Positions 29,324 through 39,939 of a stretch of DNA of 64,000 nt are shown in pieces. Below the pieces are notes generated by a model. It worked only from the letters and a program-made list of their open reading frames with translations, did not search any database and was not told the origin of the DNA. A program made the translations under genes and the position numbers. Position 1 is the first letter of the stretch; every line of letters begins with the position of its first letter. The stretch spans positions 1-64,000 of the forward strand of contig NZ_BMDS01000002.1 in the NCBI RefSeq assembly GCF_014635905.1. The letters run 5' to 3'. Source of the DNA: Limosilactobacillus caviae (GTDB lineage Bacteria; Bacillota; Bacilli; Lactobacillales; Lactobacillaceae).

Positions 29324-31822
29324 ATGGCTGAAGAACTCGACCTATTTAAGACGCCAACGGAGCCGTCTTTTTTTATTGGTCAAGTACAATCAGAAATTTT
29401 TAATAGCCCTGATTCTTTTTTTAAGGTACTTATTGTTTCGGTAGAAGAAGCAAATTTTGATTGGCATGAACCGGAAATTACGGTAACAGGAAGCTTTGGT
29501 GATTTAAGTGATGATCAGACTTATCGATTTGAAGGAAAAATTGTAGAACATCCGCGATATGGCCAACAGTTTCAAGCTACTTCCTATCATGCAAACCGAC
29601 CAACAAGTAAGGACGGGTTAATTAGCTTTTTATCAGGAAAACAATTTGCAGGAATTGGGGAAAAGACTGCTGAAAAGATTGTTGATAAATTGGGGACCGA
29701 TGCAATTGATAGAATTATTGCGGATCCGCATGTTTTAGATAGTCTAAAACTCCGTAAAGCAGTAAAAGACGCGTTGATTGATAACCTGCGAGCAAATCAA
29801 GGAATGGATCAAATTATTATTGGTTTAAATGACCTTGGATTTGGTGCTAATCTTAGTAGTGCAATTTTTGATAAATATGGTGATGAGACCCTTCATATAA
29901 TCAATGAAAATCCTTACCAACTAGCTGCTGAAATTGATGGAATTAGCTTTAATCGTGCTGATCAAGTAGCTCAGCGATTAGAAATTGCTCCTGATGATCC
30001 GCGGCGCATTAATGCTGCAATTATTCAAACACTTGATGATTTAACAATGGAAACAGGAGATACTTATACGACCACGAAGCCGTTACTTCAGCAAACGATC
30101 CAGTTGCTTGTTCAAGGGAGCGGCGGGCAAGTATCAACTGACTTAATTACTGACCAGATTGTAGAATTAGAGAAGAACCAAGGTATTCGTTATGCCGATG
30201 AAAAGATCTATCCGACGGCCCTATATAATGCAGAATGGCAAATTGCAGATCACTTACACCGCCTTTTAACAGTAGAGCAAGAAACTTTACCAGCTAAGAC
30301 TGTAGATAAAGTCGTTTCGAAGGTAGCTGACCAATCTGGAATAACTTATGATCAAGTTCAAACAGAAGCAATTAAGACGGCCCTAAATAGCAAAGTAATG
30401 TTATTAACGGGAGGACCAGGTACAGGCAAGACAACGATCATAAAGGGAATTGTTGCTAGTTATGCAAGAATTCATGATATATCACTAGATGTTGATGAAT
30501 ATAAGGAAAAATCATTTCCTGTATTATTAGCTGCTCCAACTGGGCGGGCAGCTAAGCGGATGAGTGAAGCTACTGATCTACCAGCAAGTACGATTCACCG
30601 CTTATTAGGGCTTAACGGTCGAGAAATGCCAACTGATTTGAATGCCCGCGACCTGGAAGGATCATTATTAATTATTGATGAGATGTCGATGGTTGATACG
30701 CTTTTGTTTAAGACCCTTATTCAGGCTGTACCAACTTCAATGCATGTGGTTTTAGTTGGTGATAAAGATCAGCTGCCATCAGTTGGACCCGGGCAAGTTT
30801 TCCATGATTTATTAGACTTTGCCGAATTGCCGAAAGTTGAACTAACAAATATCCATCGGCAAGCTGCTGATTCAACAATTATTCCATTAGCTCACGCGAT
30901 TAAAGAGGGAAAACTGCCACCAGATTTAGTCAATAAAAAACCAGATCGCTCGTTTATTTCCTGTCACGCTAATCAAGTCCCGAGTGTTGTTCAACAGATT
31001 ATTGACCTTTCAAAGAAACGAGACTACTCGGCTAACGATATCCAAATTTTAGCGCCAATGTACCGTGGACAAGCCGGAATTGATCGCTTAAATGAACTTG
31101 CACAGCAGGCATATAATCCGCCAGCTAATGGGAAACAGGAAATTGAGTTTAGGGGACAAATATTGCGGGTAGGAGATAAGGTTCTTCAACTTGTTAATGT
31201 GCCGGAAAAGAATATTTTTAATGGTGATATTGGAAAAATAACAGCAATTGAAAATAGTAAGACGGCAGGCAAACGGAACGAATCAATTACCGTTGATTTT
31301 GACGGTAACGAGGTAACCTATAGTCGAATGGAATGGAACCAGTTACGGTTGGCATATTGCATTTCAATTCATAAGGCACAGGGAAGTCAGTTTAAGATGG
31401 TATTACTTCCCATTGTTCAGCAATTTAGTCGAATGCTTCAACGAAATCTTTTATATACGGCAATCACACGTGCTGCAGAAAAACTAGTGATGATTGGAGA
31501 ACCATACGCCGTTATGACTAGTGTGAAAAATGAGGCTGTTAATCGGCGGACCTCTTTGGTTGATCGTCTTGGAAAGGTGTGGAGTAGGCATGGTGAATTA
31601 AAGTCGCCTGAAGAACGCTCAACAAGTTCGTTAACAAAGGATCTTGCCGAGAGCAGGGATGATAGCAGGTCTATTCACAAAAAAGAAGTTGCACAACCAC
31701 AGTCAACAAGTAACAATCCTCGACAATATATTTTGACCGCGGACCTTATTAATTCAGATGCTATTGATCCGTTGATCGGGATGGATAATATTAGTTTACA
31801 AAGTCTGCATCAAGGCAAATAA
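29324..31822 (+). CDS. recD2: ATP-dependent helicase RecD2
   Basis: 832 residues. This is the RecBC-independent SF1B helicase that moves 5' to 3'. It has the long N-terminal extension with helix-hairpin-helix motifs (FAGIGEKTAEKIV) and an OB-like start. Walker A GGPGTGKT has Lys369. LLIIDEMSMVDT (Walker B), GDKDQLPSVGPG, and the C-terminal UvrD-like motif AYCISIHKAQGSQF follow. The tail after ~760 is polar and probably disordered. The ATG at 29324 is preferred, 8 bases after GAAAGGA. Confidence 0.95.
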   Translation: MAEELDLFKTPTEPSFFIGQVQSEIFNSPDSFFKVLIVSVEEANFDWHEPEITVTGSFGDLSDDQTYRFEGKIVEHPRYGQQFQATSYHANRPTSKDGLISFLSGKQFAGIGEKTAEKIVDKLGTDAIDRIIADPHVLDSLKLRKAVKDALIDNLRANQGMDQIIIGLNDLGFGANLSSAIFDKYGDETLHIINENPYQLAAEIDGISFNRADQVAQRLEIAPDDPRRINAAIIQTLDDLTMETGDTYTTTKPLLQQTIQLLVQGSGGQVSTDLITDQIVELEKNQGIRYADEKIYPTALYNAEWQIADHLHRLLTVEQETLPAKTVDKVVSKVADQSGITYDQVQTEAIKTALNSKVMLLTGGPGTGKTTIIKGIVASYARIHDISLDVDEYKEKSFPVLLAAPTGRAAKRMSEATDLPASTIHRLLGLNGREMPTDLNARDLEGSLLIIDEMSMVDTLLFKTLIQAVPTSMHVVLVGDKDQLPSVGPGQVFHDLLDFAELPKVELTNIHRQAADSTIIPLAHAIKEGKLPPDLVNKKPDRSFISCHANQVPSVVQQIIDLSKKRDYSANDIQILAPMYRGQAGIDRLNELAQQAYNPPANGKQEIEFRGQILRVGDKVLQLVNVPEKNIFNGDIGKITAIENSKTAGKRNESITVDFDGNEVTYSRMEWNQLRLAYCISIHKAQGSQFKMVLLPIVQQFSRMLQRNLLYTAITRAAEKLVMIGEPYAVMTSVKNEAVNRRTSLVDRLGKVWSRHGELKSPEERSTSSLTKDLAESRDDSRSIHKKEVAQPQSTSNNPRQYILTADLINSDAIDPLIGMDNISLQSLHQGK

Positions 31823-31891
31823 TACTTGATTGAACACTAATTTGTTGTCATAATAGTTATGATTATTGTCGAACTTTAAAGGAGTACAAAA

Positions 31892-32866
31892 ATGACCCAG
31901 ATTAAAAATGCCGATAATGTGCGTCTATTTTCATTAAATTCAAATCCTAAGCTTGCTGAGCAAATTGCCCAACGAGTAGGAATTCCATTGAGCAAAGCGT
32001 CAATTAGTCACTTTGCTGATGGGGAGATTAAAATTACTATCGACGAGAGTATTCGTGGTTGTGAAGTTTATGTAATTCAGTCCGTTTCTGATCCAGTTAA
32101 CACTAACCTAATGGAATTATTAATTATGGTTGATGCTTTACGACGGGCCAGTGCTGCTAAGATTAATGTTGTGATGCCATATTATGGTTATGCACGACAA
32201 GATCGGAAAGCGCGGAGCCGTGAACCAATTACAGCTAAGTTAATTGCTAACCTTCTTGAAATGGACCAAATTAGTCGATTGGTAACAATTGATTTACATG
32301 CTCCTCAGGTTCAAGGTTTCTTTGATATTCCGGTTGACCACTTACAAGCAACGAGTCTCTTCACTAAGTATATTGAAGATCAAAACCTAGGGGACGATGT
32401 TGTCGTAGTTGCCCCCGACCATGCTGGTGTTAACCTTGCACGGAAGTATGCAGAACATATTAAGGCATCAATTGCTATTATCGATAACCGTAATGATGAA
32501 GTTCGTGAACGAGTTGACCAAGAAGTTCCGCAATATGTAATTGGTGATGTAAAGGGTAAAACGGCAATTATTGTTGACGATATTGTTGACACTGGTGTAC
32601 GGATGGACCTCTCTGCACAAGCATTAAAAAACTTTGGTGCAGCTAAAGTTTACGGGATTGCTACCCATGCTGTCCTCTCTGCAGATGCAGTAAATACTCT
32701 CCAAAAATCGCCGCTTGAAAAAATGATTGTAACTGATACAATCCAACTACCAAAAGAAAAGGAATTTCCAAAGTTAGTCCAATTGTCGGTAGATGATTTA
32801 TTGAAAGAGGCAATTGTTCGAATTCACAATAACCAATCAATTGATACATTATTTAACCGCAAATAA
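31892..32866 (+). CDS. prs: Ribose-phosphate pyrophosphokinase
   Basis: 324 residues, close to class I PRPP synthetases. It makes PRPP from ribose 5-phosphate and ATP for purine, pyrimidine, NAD, His and Trp routes. Visible are [32 protein letters not shown], the catalytic loop region, and the PRPP-binding loop [10 protein letters not shown]. Lactobacilli often carry two prs paralogues; this one stands alone between recD2 and the lysine genes. AAAGGAG precedes the ATG. Confidence 0.94.
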   Translation: MTQIKNADNVRLFSLNSNPKLAEQIAQRVGIPLSKASISHFADGEIKITIDESIRGCEVYVIQSVSDPVNTNLMELLIMVDALRRASAAKINVVMPYYGYARQDRKARSREPITAKLIANLLEMDQISRLVTIDLHAPQVQGFFDIPVDHLQATSLFTKYIEDQNLGDDVVVVAPDHAGVNLARKYAEHIKASIAIIDNRNDEVRERVDQEVPQYVIGDVKGKTAIIVDDIVDTGVRMDLSAQALKNFGAAKVYGIATHAVLSADAVNTLQKSPLEKMIVTDTIQLPKEKEFPKLVQLSVDDLLKEAIVRIHNNQSIDTLFNRK

Positions 32867-32872
32867 CATATA

Positions 32873-32922
32873 AAAAAGTTCGTTTAGCTCTCGCAAATGG
32901 AGAACTAAACGAACTCTTTTTG
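32873..32922. terminator. Bidirectional terminator between prs and dapF
   Basis: AGTTCGTTTAG and CTAAACGAACT pair around a short inner stem (CTC/GAG), with an A run before and a T run after. It serves the convergent genes prs (plus) and dapF (minus). Confidence 0.9.
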
Positions 32923-32925
32923 TAT

Positions 32926-33921
32926 TTAGAATGTTAGTGCCGGTAATGAGTTGACAAATGCTAAGTAAGCTTGGTTTTCGTTGCTTTCTGTTATGTTTTT
33001 GCTTAATGCAGGCAAATCTGCTTGATGTAATGCGGACTCTTCTGCGGTAAGAGTGTGGGTAAACGTGGCATTACCGATTAATTCAATCCAATAATTATAA
33101 TTATCACGGTGAAGAATCGTTTTAACCATTCCACCAGGATTGTAAACATTGATTGGTTCATTAAAGGAGGCCATATCCGGATGGGTGAGGGCTAACGCTA
33201 AACTAGTGGCCGACATTCCGGTTCCGCAAGCATTTGTAAAACCAACTCCCCGTTCAAACGTCTTAACAAAAAGTTCATTGTGACCGAGAATATATCCAAA
33301 ATTAACATTTACACCATCATTAAAATAGGGATTATCGCTATTTAGCCGTGTACCTAATTCTTTAAGCGCTGGTCCGTGTAAAGTTTCTTTGTTAACAAAA
33401 CTAATTAAATGCGGGTTAGGAACAGCAAGCGCTGAGAAATATAAGCCAGGATAAAGTTCTGGGACAAGGGTGTTTAGTAGCCGCTGCCGACCTAAGTTAT
33501 TAAATGGAAGGGCGGTATGATCGAATTTAACCGGTGAAATTTCGACCGCAAAGGCAGGAACACCAGGTGCTAAATCATCATGTTTACGGACGCGAAGGCT
33601 AGCATTCATCGTGTCGACTTTAAAATCGGTTAAATTATCACGTTCGGCAACGTAACGGGCAACGGTTCGCAGGCCATTGCCGCACATTGACGCTTCACTC
33701 CCATCCGCGTTTATTACGCGCATTTGTGCTACAGAGCCTGAACGGGTTGGCTCATTTACAACTAAAACACCGTCGGCACCGCCAAGAATACCATTTGAGG
33801 GATCGGTTATTTTTTGCGTGAAGTTAATAAGTTCTTCATCTGAAAGTGGATTTTGTAATTGTGTTTGATCAAGAATGAAAAAGGCATTTTGTGATCCATG
33901 TACTTTTAATAATTGCACCAT
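32926..33921 (-). CDS. dapF: Diaminopimelate epimerase
   Basis: 331 residues, a little longer than the ~280-residue standard. It converts LL- to meso-diaminopimelate. The two catalytic cysteines are visible in ASMCGNGLRTVARY and FTNACGTGMSATSL. The N terminus has KVHGSQNAFFILDQTQL. It lies 10 bases downstream of lysC on the minus strand and is co-transcribed with it. Confidence 0.94.
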   Translation of the reverse strand: MVQLLKVHGSQNAFFILDQTQLQNPLSDEELINFTQKITDPSNGILGGADGVLVVNEPTRSGSVAQMRVINADGSEASMCGNGLRTVARYVAERDNLTDFKVDTMNASLRVRKHDDLAPGVPAFAVEISPVKFDHTALPFNNLGRQRLLNTLVPELYPGLYFSALAVPNPHLISFVNKETLHGPALKELGTRLNSDNPYFNDGVNVNFGYILGHNELFVKTFERGVGFTNACGTGMSATSLALALTHPDMASFNEPINVYNPGGMVKTILHRDNYNYWIELIGNATFTHTLTAEESALHQADLPALSKNITESNENQAYLAFVNSLPALTF

Positions 33922-33931
33922 AAGCTTCCTC

Positions 33932-35290
33932 CTAGTTTACAAAAAAGCGGTGATAAATTGCGCGGACTGCTTCATCAGCATCGTTATCGTCTGTCCCAAT
34001 CATAATTGCAATCTGTGAAGACCCCTGATTGATCATTGTAACAGAGATCCGTTTTTCAGCAAGTGAAACTAAAATATCTGAGATAACTCCCGTTCGATCA
34101 CGCATTCCTTCACCGACAACCATGGTGATGGCATAATTGTCAATCCATTCTAAGCGGTCGGGATTAATTTCTTCTTGAATTTCATTACAAATTGTATCAA
34201 TCAATTGGTCATTGATGGCATTTCGGTCCAGAATAATCGTAATGTCGTCTATTCCAGAAGGCATATGTTCATATGAAATGTTATGCTTTGCCAGAATCCG
34301 CAGAATACGGAGGGTAAAACCGGCCTGCTTATTGAGTAAGTATTTGTGAAGGTATAGAGCAGCAAAATGTTTGCCGCTTACAACACCCGTCACGATATCA
34401 CTTGGTTGGAAATCCTTGTCAGGGACGATCATTGTTCCTGGCTTATCAGGATCATTGGTATTTCGTACATTGATTGGAATATTTCCCTGAATAGCAGGAA
34501 TTAATGCCTCATCGTGAAAAACGGAGAAACCGGCATAAGATAATTCACGCATTTCGCGATAAGTCATTTTTGTGATTGGTTGCGGATTATCAACTATTTG
34601 GGGGTTGGCAGCATAGATAGCATCAACATCTGTAAAGTTTTCATAAGTTGACGCGTGTAAACCACATGCTAAAATAGCGCCGGTGATATCTGAACCGCCA
34701 CGAGAAAAAGTGGCAATGTGTCCGGCAAGGGTGATACCGTAAAAACCTGGGAAGACCAACAGTTCACTGTCACTAAATGCAAATTGGCTTAAGTTAGCAT
34801 AGGTTTCTGGGATAACGCTTGCATTATTGGGGGTTCCTGTGACCGTAATTCCGGCTTCACTAGGAGTTACAAACCGTGCTTCATAGCCGAGGTGTTGTAA
34901 AATAATTGCCATTAGTTGAGCATTTAAGCGTTCACCATGTGCTTTAAATGCTGCTAAAAGGTAACTATCATTAGGGTAAACTTGGCGGGGTAGGCCTTCC
35001 AGTCGTTCTTTTAATGGCGTTAGGTTATCTGCTGGTAAATCAAAGTAGTCAGCAATATCTCGGTATCGGTTTAGAATTTGTTCAACGATCTTGCTTGGAT
35101 CTTGGTCGTTTATTACCGCATTGGCATATTTGATTAATAAATCAGTGACCTTAATATCTTCGGAAAAGCGTTTCCCTGGTGCAGATGTAACAATTACCCG
35201 TCTTTGCGGATCAGAGGTAATAATATTAATCGCATTTTGGAAGGCTTCACCGTTTGCAAGGGAACTGCCACCGAATTTTACAACTTTCAT
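33932..35290 (-). CDS. lysC: Aspartate kinase
   Basis: 452 residues, the monofunctional class with one kinase domain and two C-terminal ACT domains. It catalyses the first step from aspartate to lysine, threonine and methionine. The N-terminal VVKFGGSSLANG, FSRGGSDITGA, and FTDVDAIYAANP are family motifs. ACT regions occupy ~305-452 (MINQGSSQIAIMIG). The ATG follows AAGGAG. The upstream DNA on this strand lacks a lysine riboswitch, unlike the divergent operon. Feedback by lysine through the ACT domains is likely but not shown. Confidence 0.95.
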   Translation of the reverse strand: MKVVKFGGSSLANGEAFQNAINIITSDPQRRVIVTSAPGKRFSEDIKVTDLLIKYANAVINDQDPSKIVEQILNRYRDIADYFDLPADNLTPLKERLEGLPRQVYPNDSYLLAAFKAHGERLNAQLMAIILQHLGYEARFVTPSEAGITVTGTPNNASVIPETYANLSQFAFSDSELLVFPGFYGITLAGHIATFSRGGSDITGAILACGLHASTYENFTDVDAIYAANPQIVDNPQPITKMTYREMRELSYAGFSVFHDEALIPAIQGNIPINVRNTNDPDKPGTMIVPDKDFQPSDIVTGVVSGKHFAALYLHKYLLNKQAGFTLRILRILAKHNISYEHMPSGIDDITIILDRNAINDQLIDTICNEIQEEINPDRLEWIDNYAITMVVGEGMRDRTGVISDILVSLAEKRISVTMINQGSSQIAIMIGTDDNDADEAVRAIYHRFFVN

Positions 35291-35462
35291 GATTGAAACT
35301 CCTTTGAGATGATTAGGGTTGCTAATTTATCCCTAAAATAATTTAATCGAATTCTAACATATTGATAGCGACATGCAAGTCTTTATATTGCATAAGTTAA
35401 GTCAAAAAATGTTTTTTACATCTAATAGATTAAAAAATATTTTTTTAATTTAATGATAAGTA
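35291..35462. other. AT-rich divergent promoter region, lysC and lysA operons
   Basis: This very AT-rich stretch separates the two lysine transcripts and includes long A and T runs (about 35420-35460, with AAAAAATATTTTTTT). No gene is present. The minus-strand side should carry the lysC promoter, but no convincing -35/-10 pair stands out. Confidence 0.5.
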
Positions 35463-35491
35463 TTGACATTCTCATAAAAGACTTATAAGCT
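35463..35491 (+). promoter_or_regulatory. Promoter of the lysine operon
   Basis: TTGACA (35463-35468) is a consensus -35. TAAGCT lies 17 bases on (35486-35491), with TATAAG overlapping it at 15. Transcription would start close to the first bases of the lysine riboswitch. Confidence 0.7.
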
Positions 35492-35500
35492 ATGTATAAA

Positions 35501-35730
35501 TCGAAGAGGCGCGACCGACACTAGTAAGCTAATTTAGTTTGCCAAACGATAAGGTTAGTTGAACAGGGAAGTTGCCGAAGCACTTAATTTGGCATTATTA
35601 AGTAGCTGGGTCGTGGTTGAATAAGCTACGGACTGTCGCAGGACAATAGGAGCCTGCGTTGCGCTATCGACAAATCAGAATGGATAAAGTGAATTCCACT
35701 GTTTGTTTGCGCAAACAGTGGAATTTTTTT
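35501..35730 (+). promoter_or_regulatory. Lysine riboswitch (L box) with terminator
   Basis: The conserved L-box blocks occur in order: AGAGGCGCG, AGTAAGCT, AGGGAAGTTGCCGAAGC, GCTGGGTCGTGG, GGACTGTCGC and GGAGCC...GCGCTATC, ending near 35668. A strong terminator follows: ATTCCACTGTTTG (35693-35705) pairs perfectly with CAAACAGTGGAAT (35712-35724), then seven T. High lysine would favour termination before lysA. Confidence 0.95.
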
Positions 35731-35770
35731 ATGCGACCTCTTTACTACAAATCTTGTGGAGGAATTATAA

Positions 35771-37081
35771 ATGAATGAACAAATTACTGATCAACAAATA
35801 AATTCAGCTGGTCATTTAATGATTGGTGGTTGTGATGCAGTTGAGTTAGCTCATCAATATGGTACCCCGTTAGTTGTTTATGACGTTCAACAAATTCGCC
35901 GACAAATTCGTGCTTTCAAGCATGTTTTTGAAGAAAATAATGTTGAGTATGCGGTTAGCTATGCAAGTAAAGCTTTTGCGGCTATTGCGATGTATCAAGT
36001 AGTTGCAGCGGAGGGCGGCCACACGGATGTTGTTTCTGGTGGTGAATTATACACAGCGATTAAAGCTGGTTTCCCAATGGCTAATGTTAGCTTTCACGGA
36101 AATAATAAATCACGTGAAGAATTAGAAATGGCAATTGATCATCATGTTGGAACGATCATGATTGATAACTTCCACGAGATTGAGTTACTAACAGATGTGT
36201 TAGAAGAACGTGATGTAAAGGTCAACGTGATGCTTCGGATTACTCCGGGTATCTCTGCTCATACAAATAAGTACATTCAAACAGGGCAGGTTGACAGTAA
36301 GTTTGGGTTTGATCTTCAATCTGGACAGGCTGATGAAGCATTAGCAAAAGTTCTTGCAAATCCACGAATGCAGATGAAGGGTTTGCACGCTCATATTGGT
36401 TCACAAATTTTTGAACTTGCCGGATTTAAAGGAGTCGCCAAGAAGCTGGTTGAAGTTGCTGCTCATTGGCAAGAAAAGTTTAATTATCAAGCTTCGGTAA
36501 TTAACGTTGGCGGTGGATTTGGCATTCGTTATGTAAAAGACGATACACCGCTTGCTCCTGAAGAATTTGTTGAAGCAATTATCAAGGCAATTAAAGATGA
36601 AATCAATAAAACAAACCTTATGATGCCAGCTATTTGGATTGAACCAGGTCGTTCTATTGCTGGTCCGGCTGGATATAATCTTTATACGGTTGGTTCACGT
36701 AAAGCTGTTCCCGGATTAAGACCTTACGTAACAGTAGATGGCGGGATGGGTGATAACATTCGGCCAGCACTTTACGAGGCACAATATGAAACAGTATTAG
36801 CAAGTGATCCTCGTGCAAACCTAGTTGAACATGTTCGATTAGCAGGTAAGTATTGTGAATCAGGTGATATTCTTAGTCAGGATCAGGCTTTACCAGCAAC
36901 GAAGCCGGGGGATGTTTTAGCAATGCTTGATACAGGGGCCTATGGTTATTCAATGGCTTCAAATTATAACCGTAATCCACGGCCAGCAGTAGTTTTCGCT
37001 GAAGATGGTAAAGCACAAGTTGTTATTAAACGTGAAACCTATGATGACTTAATTCATTTAGATGAACCATATCGACAATAA
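35771..37081 (+). CDS. lysA: Diaminopimelate decarboxylase
   Basis: 436 residues, fold-type III PLP enzyme. It turns meso-diaminopimelate into lysine, the last step. The PLP lysine is Lys67 in SYASKAFAAIA. HGNNKSREELE, HAHIGSQIFE, NVGGGFGIRY, EPGRSIAGPAG and the active-site CESGDIL follow in order. TGGAGG precedes the ATG. It is the first gene behind the riboswitch, so lysine directly limits its own final step. Confidence 0.96.
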   Translation: MNEQITDQQINSAGHLMIGGCDAVELAHQYGTPLVVYDVQQIRRQIRAFKHVFEENNVEYAVSYASKAFAAIAMYQVVAAEGGHTDVVSGGELYTAIKAGFPMANVSFHGNNKSREELEMAIDHHVGTIMIDNFHEIELLTDVLEERDVKVNVMLRITPGISAHTNKYIQTGQVDSKFGFDLQSGQADEALAKVLANPRMQMKGLHAHIGSQIFELAGFKGVAKKLVEVAAHWQEKFNYQASVINVGGGFGIRYVKDDTPLAPEEFVEAIIKAIKDEINKTNLMMPAIWIEPGRSIAGPAGYNLYTVGSRKAVPGLRPYVTVDGGMGDNIRPALYEAQYETVLASDPRANLVEHVRLAGKYCESGDILSQDQALPATKPGDVLAMLDTGAYGYSMASNYNRNPRPAVVFAEDGKAQVVIKRETYDDLIHLDEPYRQ

Positions 37082-37116
37082 AGAGACATATATAAAGGAA
37101 GAAAGAGGTAAATAAA

Positions 37117-37827
37117 ATGGCTGAATTAGATGCACAAGCAATTATTAACTACATTAGTAACGCTCCTAAAAAGACTCCGGTAAAGGTATATCTTAAGGGT
37201 AACTTAAAGGATTTGGAATTTCCTGCAGAAGTTGAAGCATTTGTAGAACAACGTACAGGAGTTATTTTTGGTGACTGGACCATTATTGAACCATTATTAA
37301 AGCAATATAGTTCAGCAATTGAATCTTACCATGTAGAAAATGATGCCCGAAATTCAGCGGTTCCATTGCTTGACCTTAAGAATATTAATGCGCGGATTGA
37401 ACCAGGAGCAATTATTAGGGATAAGGTCCTTATTGGCGATAATGCCGTAATTATGATGGGGGCAACAATTAATATTGGTGCTGAAATTGGTGCTGATTCG
37501 ATGATTGATATGGGCGCAGTCCTTGGTGGCCGAGCAATTGTCGGCCGTCATTGTCATATCGGTGCTGGAACAGTTTTAGCCGGGGTTGTTGAACCTGCTT
37601 CTGCTGAACCAGTTAGAATTGATGACAATGTAATGATTGGTGCAAATGCAGTAGTAATCGAAGGAGTTCATGTTGGTGAAGGAGCCGTAATTGCCGCTGG
37701 TGCGATTGTAACTCATGATGTTGCCCCTCATACAATGGTTGCTGGTGTACCAGCCAAATTTATTAAGAACGTTGATGATCAGACTGCTGGCAAGACAGAA
37801 TTAGAGGACGATTTGCGGAAGCTTTAG
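37117..37827 (+). CDS. dapH: Tetrahydrodipicolinate N-acetyltransferase
   Basis: 236 residues. The N-terminal DapH-specific domain (~1-80) is followed by left-handed beta-helix hexapeptide repeats ([20 protein letters not shown] onwards, ~85-215). It acetylates tetrahydrodipicolinate with acetyl-CoA, so this organism uses the acetylase branch of DAP synthesis, not the succinylase or dehydrogenase branch. AAAGAGG precedes the ATG. dapL starts 13 bases after its stop. Confidence 0.95.
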   Translation: MAELDAQAIINYISNAPKKTPVKVYLKGNLKDLEFPAEVEAFVEQRTGVIFGDWTIIEPLLKQYSSAIESYHVENDARNSAVPLLDLKNINARIEPGAIIRDKVLIGDNAVIMMGATINIGAEIGADSMIDMGAVLGGRAIVGRHCHIGAGTVLAGVVEPASAEPVRIDDNVMIGANAVVIEGVHVGEGAVIAAGAIVTHDVAPHTMVAGVPAKFIKNVDDQTAGKTELEDDLRKL

Positions 37828-37840
37828 GAGGAGATTGGAT

Positions 37841-38986
37841 ATGCTAACAGAAGAAGAGTTAATTCATATTCGTCGCCACCTTCACCAAATCCCCGAACTG
37901 GCTTTACAGGAAGTTGAAACTCATCAGTACTTGGCTGATACAATTGCTAACTTTAACCATGAATTTTTAGAAGTTCGGACTCCCGAAGAATTACCAACGG
38001 CATTAATGGTCCTTGTTCATGGTCAGCACCCGCAGCGTACGATCGGCTACCGTACTGATATAGACGCTTTGCCTGTTGAGGAGCAAACTGGTTTGCCATA
38101 TTCCTCAACTCATTCAGGTGTAATGCACGCGTGTGGGCATGACATTCATATGACAGTTGCTCTTGGCGTATTAAATTACTTTAGTGAGCATCAACCACAA
38201 GATAATTTGCTGTTTTTCTTTCAACCAGCAGAGGAAAGTGAAAATGGTGGTAAGCGGGCATATGAACTTGGCCTGTTTAAGGGTAAATGGTGTCCTGATG
38301 AATTTTATGGGTTACACGATAATCCTGATTTGCCAGCTGGTGCAATTGGTTGTCGGATGGGGACATTATTTGCAGGAACTACTGAAGTTAACATTGACCT
38401 TAATGGTAAGGGCGGACATGCTGCTTATCCACAAGATGCTAATGATACGGTTGTTGCTGCTGCTGCATTGATTCTCCAAGTCCAAACAGTAATTTCACGA
38501 AGCATTGATCCGATTCAAAGCGGTGTTATCACACTCGGTAAAATTGACGGTGGAACAATTCGGAATGTAATTGCTGGACATACGCGAATTGAAGGAACTA
38601 TTCGGGGATTAACCCAAACAATGATCGAAACAATTGATCAACGGTTAAAAGATTTATGCGAAGGAATTGGCCGCAGTTTTAATATGGATGTTGAGCTTGA
38701 GCTAAACCAAGGCGGTTATTGGCCAGTTGAGAATAATCCTGAATTAACAAAACGATTTATCCAATATATGAAAACAACATCAGCAGTTAATTTTATTGAA
38801 ACTGAACCGGCAATGACCGGCGAAGATTTTGGTTATTTATTAGCTAAATTCCCAGGAACCATGTTTTGGCTTGGTGTTGAAGATAATTCGCAGCTACATT
38901 CAGCTACTCTTACGCCAAATGAGGCTGCCATTAAACGCGGTGTTGATGCAATTATCGGTTTTCTTGAATACCGGATGCAGAATTAA
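37841..38986 (+). CDS. dapL: N-acetyldiaminopimelate deacetylase
   Basis: 381 residues, M20 metallopeptidase family. It removes the acetyl group from N-acetyl-LL-DAP. Visible are [42 protein letters not shown] with the metal-binding residues, [11 protein letters not shown], and the dimerisation domain. The ATG at 37841 follows AGGAGGA by 8 bases; the frame opens at an earlier TTG. Its stop overlaps the upstream part of the dapA leader, indicating tight coupling. Confidence 0.93.
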   Translation: MLTEEELIHIRRHLHQIPELALQEVETHQYLADTIANFNHEFLEVRTPEELPTALMVLVHGQHPQRTIGYRTDIDALPVEEQTGLPYSSTHSGVMHACGHDIHMTVALGVLNYFSEHQPQDNLLFFFQPAEESENGGKRAYELGLFKGKWCPDEFYGLHDNPDLPAGAIGCRMGTLFAGTTEVNIDLNGKGGHAAYPQDANDTVVAAAALILQVQTVISRSIDPIQSGVITLGKIDGGTIRNVIAGHTRIEGTIRGLTQTMIETIDQRLKDLCEGIGRSFNMDVELELNQGGYWPVENNPELTKRFIQYMKTTSAVNFIETEPAMTGEDFGYLLAKFPGTMFWLGVEDNSQLHSATLTPNEAAIKRGVDAIIGFLEYRMQN

Positions 38987-39012
38987 TGGTTAAGTATGAT
39001 GGAGGAAATAAA

Positions 39013-39936
39013 ATGACATTATTAGAAAAGGCAGACTTAATGACAGCAATCGTCACTCCTTTTGATAAGGAAGGAGAAATTGACTATGCTAGTTTGGAAC
39101 GATTAACGAATTATTTGATTGAACATGGCAGTAATGGCTTTGTTATTGGCGGAACGACTGGTGAAACCCCTGAATTAAGCCATGATGAAAAAATTGAACT
39201 TTATAAGCACTTTGAAAAGATAGTTAATGGCCGTGTTCCGGTAATTGCAGGAACAGGAAGTAATAACACCAAAGAAACAATTTCTTTTACTAATGAAGTT
39301 GCTCAATTTGATGGAATTGACTATGCTCTTGTAGTTGTTCCTCCTTATAACAAGCCTAACCAACGAGGAATGGAAGCTCATTTTACGACGGTTGCTGACA
39401 ATGTTGATCTGCCAATTGTTATTTATAATATTCCTGGACGAACCGGTGTAAAAATGACTCAAGAAACCGTTGTTAAATTGTCTCACCATCCGAATATTGC
39501 CGCTGTAAAGCAATGTGCATCTTTAGAAGAGCTTGAATATATCGTTGAACACCGTGATCCTAACTTTGCTGTCTTTACCGGTGAGGATGCTCAAGCGTTA
39601 ACTGCGCGCGTTTTAGGAGGAGATGGAGTGATTTCGGTTGCTTCTCATGCTTACATTGACCAAATGCGGCAGATGTATGATGCCTTATACAAGGGTGACT
39701 ACCAAACTGCTGGAAAACTACAACGGTGGTTAACGCCACGGATGGCCGCCCTATTTATGTTCCCGTCACCATCACCGGTTAAGGCAGTTTTGAATGCTCA
39801 AGGTTTTAGTACTGGTAGTTGTCGTTTACCAATCCTACCGTTGAATGAAGAAGAAAAACGGGAGCTAGAAGGTGCGTTATCATTACCTGCTAATTCATTA
39901 ACAACAAAGAACTTACCATTAAACTTGGGGGAATAG
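39013..39936 (+). CDS. dapA: 4-hydroxy-tetrahydrodipicolinate synthase
   Basis: 307 residues, a TIM-barrel aldolase. It condenses pyruvate with aspartate semialdehyde. Visible are [25 protein letters not shown], the Tyr in [10 protein letters not shown], and the Schiff-base lysine in AAVKQCAS (~residue 160). The ATG at 39013 is chosen with GGAGG 7 bases upstream; the longer frame from 38986 would start inside the dapL stop. dapB follows after 3 bases. Confidence 0.95.
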   Translation: MTLLEKADLMTAIVTPFDKEGEIDYASLERLTNYLIEHGSNGFVIGGTTGETPELSHDEKIELYKHFEKIVNGRVPVIAGTGSNNTKETISFTNEVAQFDGIDYALVVVPPYNKPNQRGMEAHFTTVADNVDLPIVIYNIPGRTGVKMTQETVVKLSHHPNIAAVKQCASLEELEYIVEHRDPNFAVFTGEDAQALTARVLGGDGVISVASHAYIDQMRQMYDALYKGDYQTAGKLQRWLTPRMAALFMFPSPSPVKAVLNAQGFSTGSCRLPILPLNEEEKRELEGALSLPANSLTTKNLPLNLGE

Positions 39937-39939
39937 ATA

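Noticed and set aside
35291-35462. Possible second lysine riboswitch for lysC
   Set aside because: None of the L-box blocks occurs on the minus strand here; the region is simply AT-rich.
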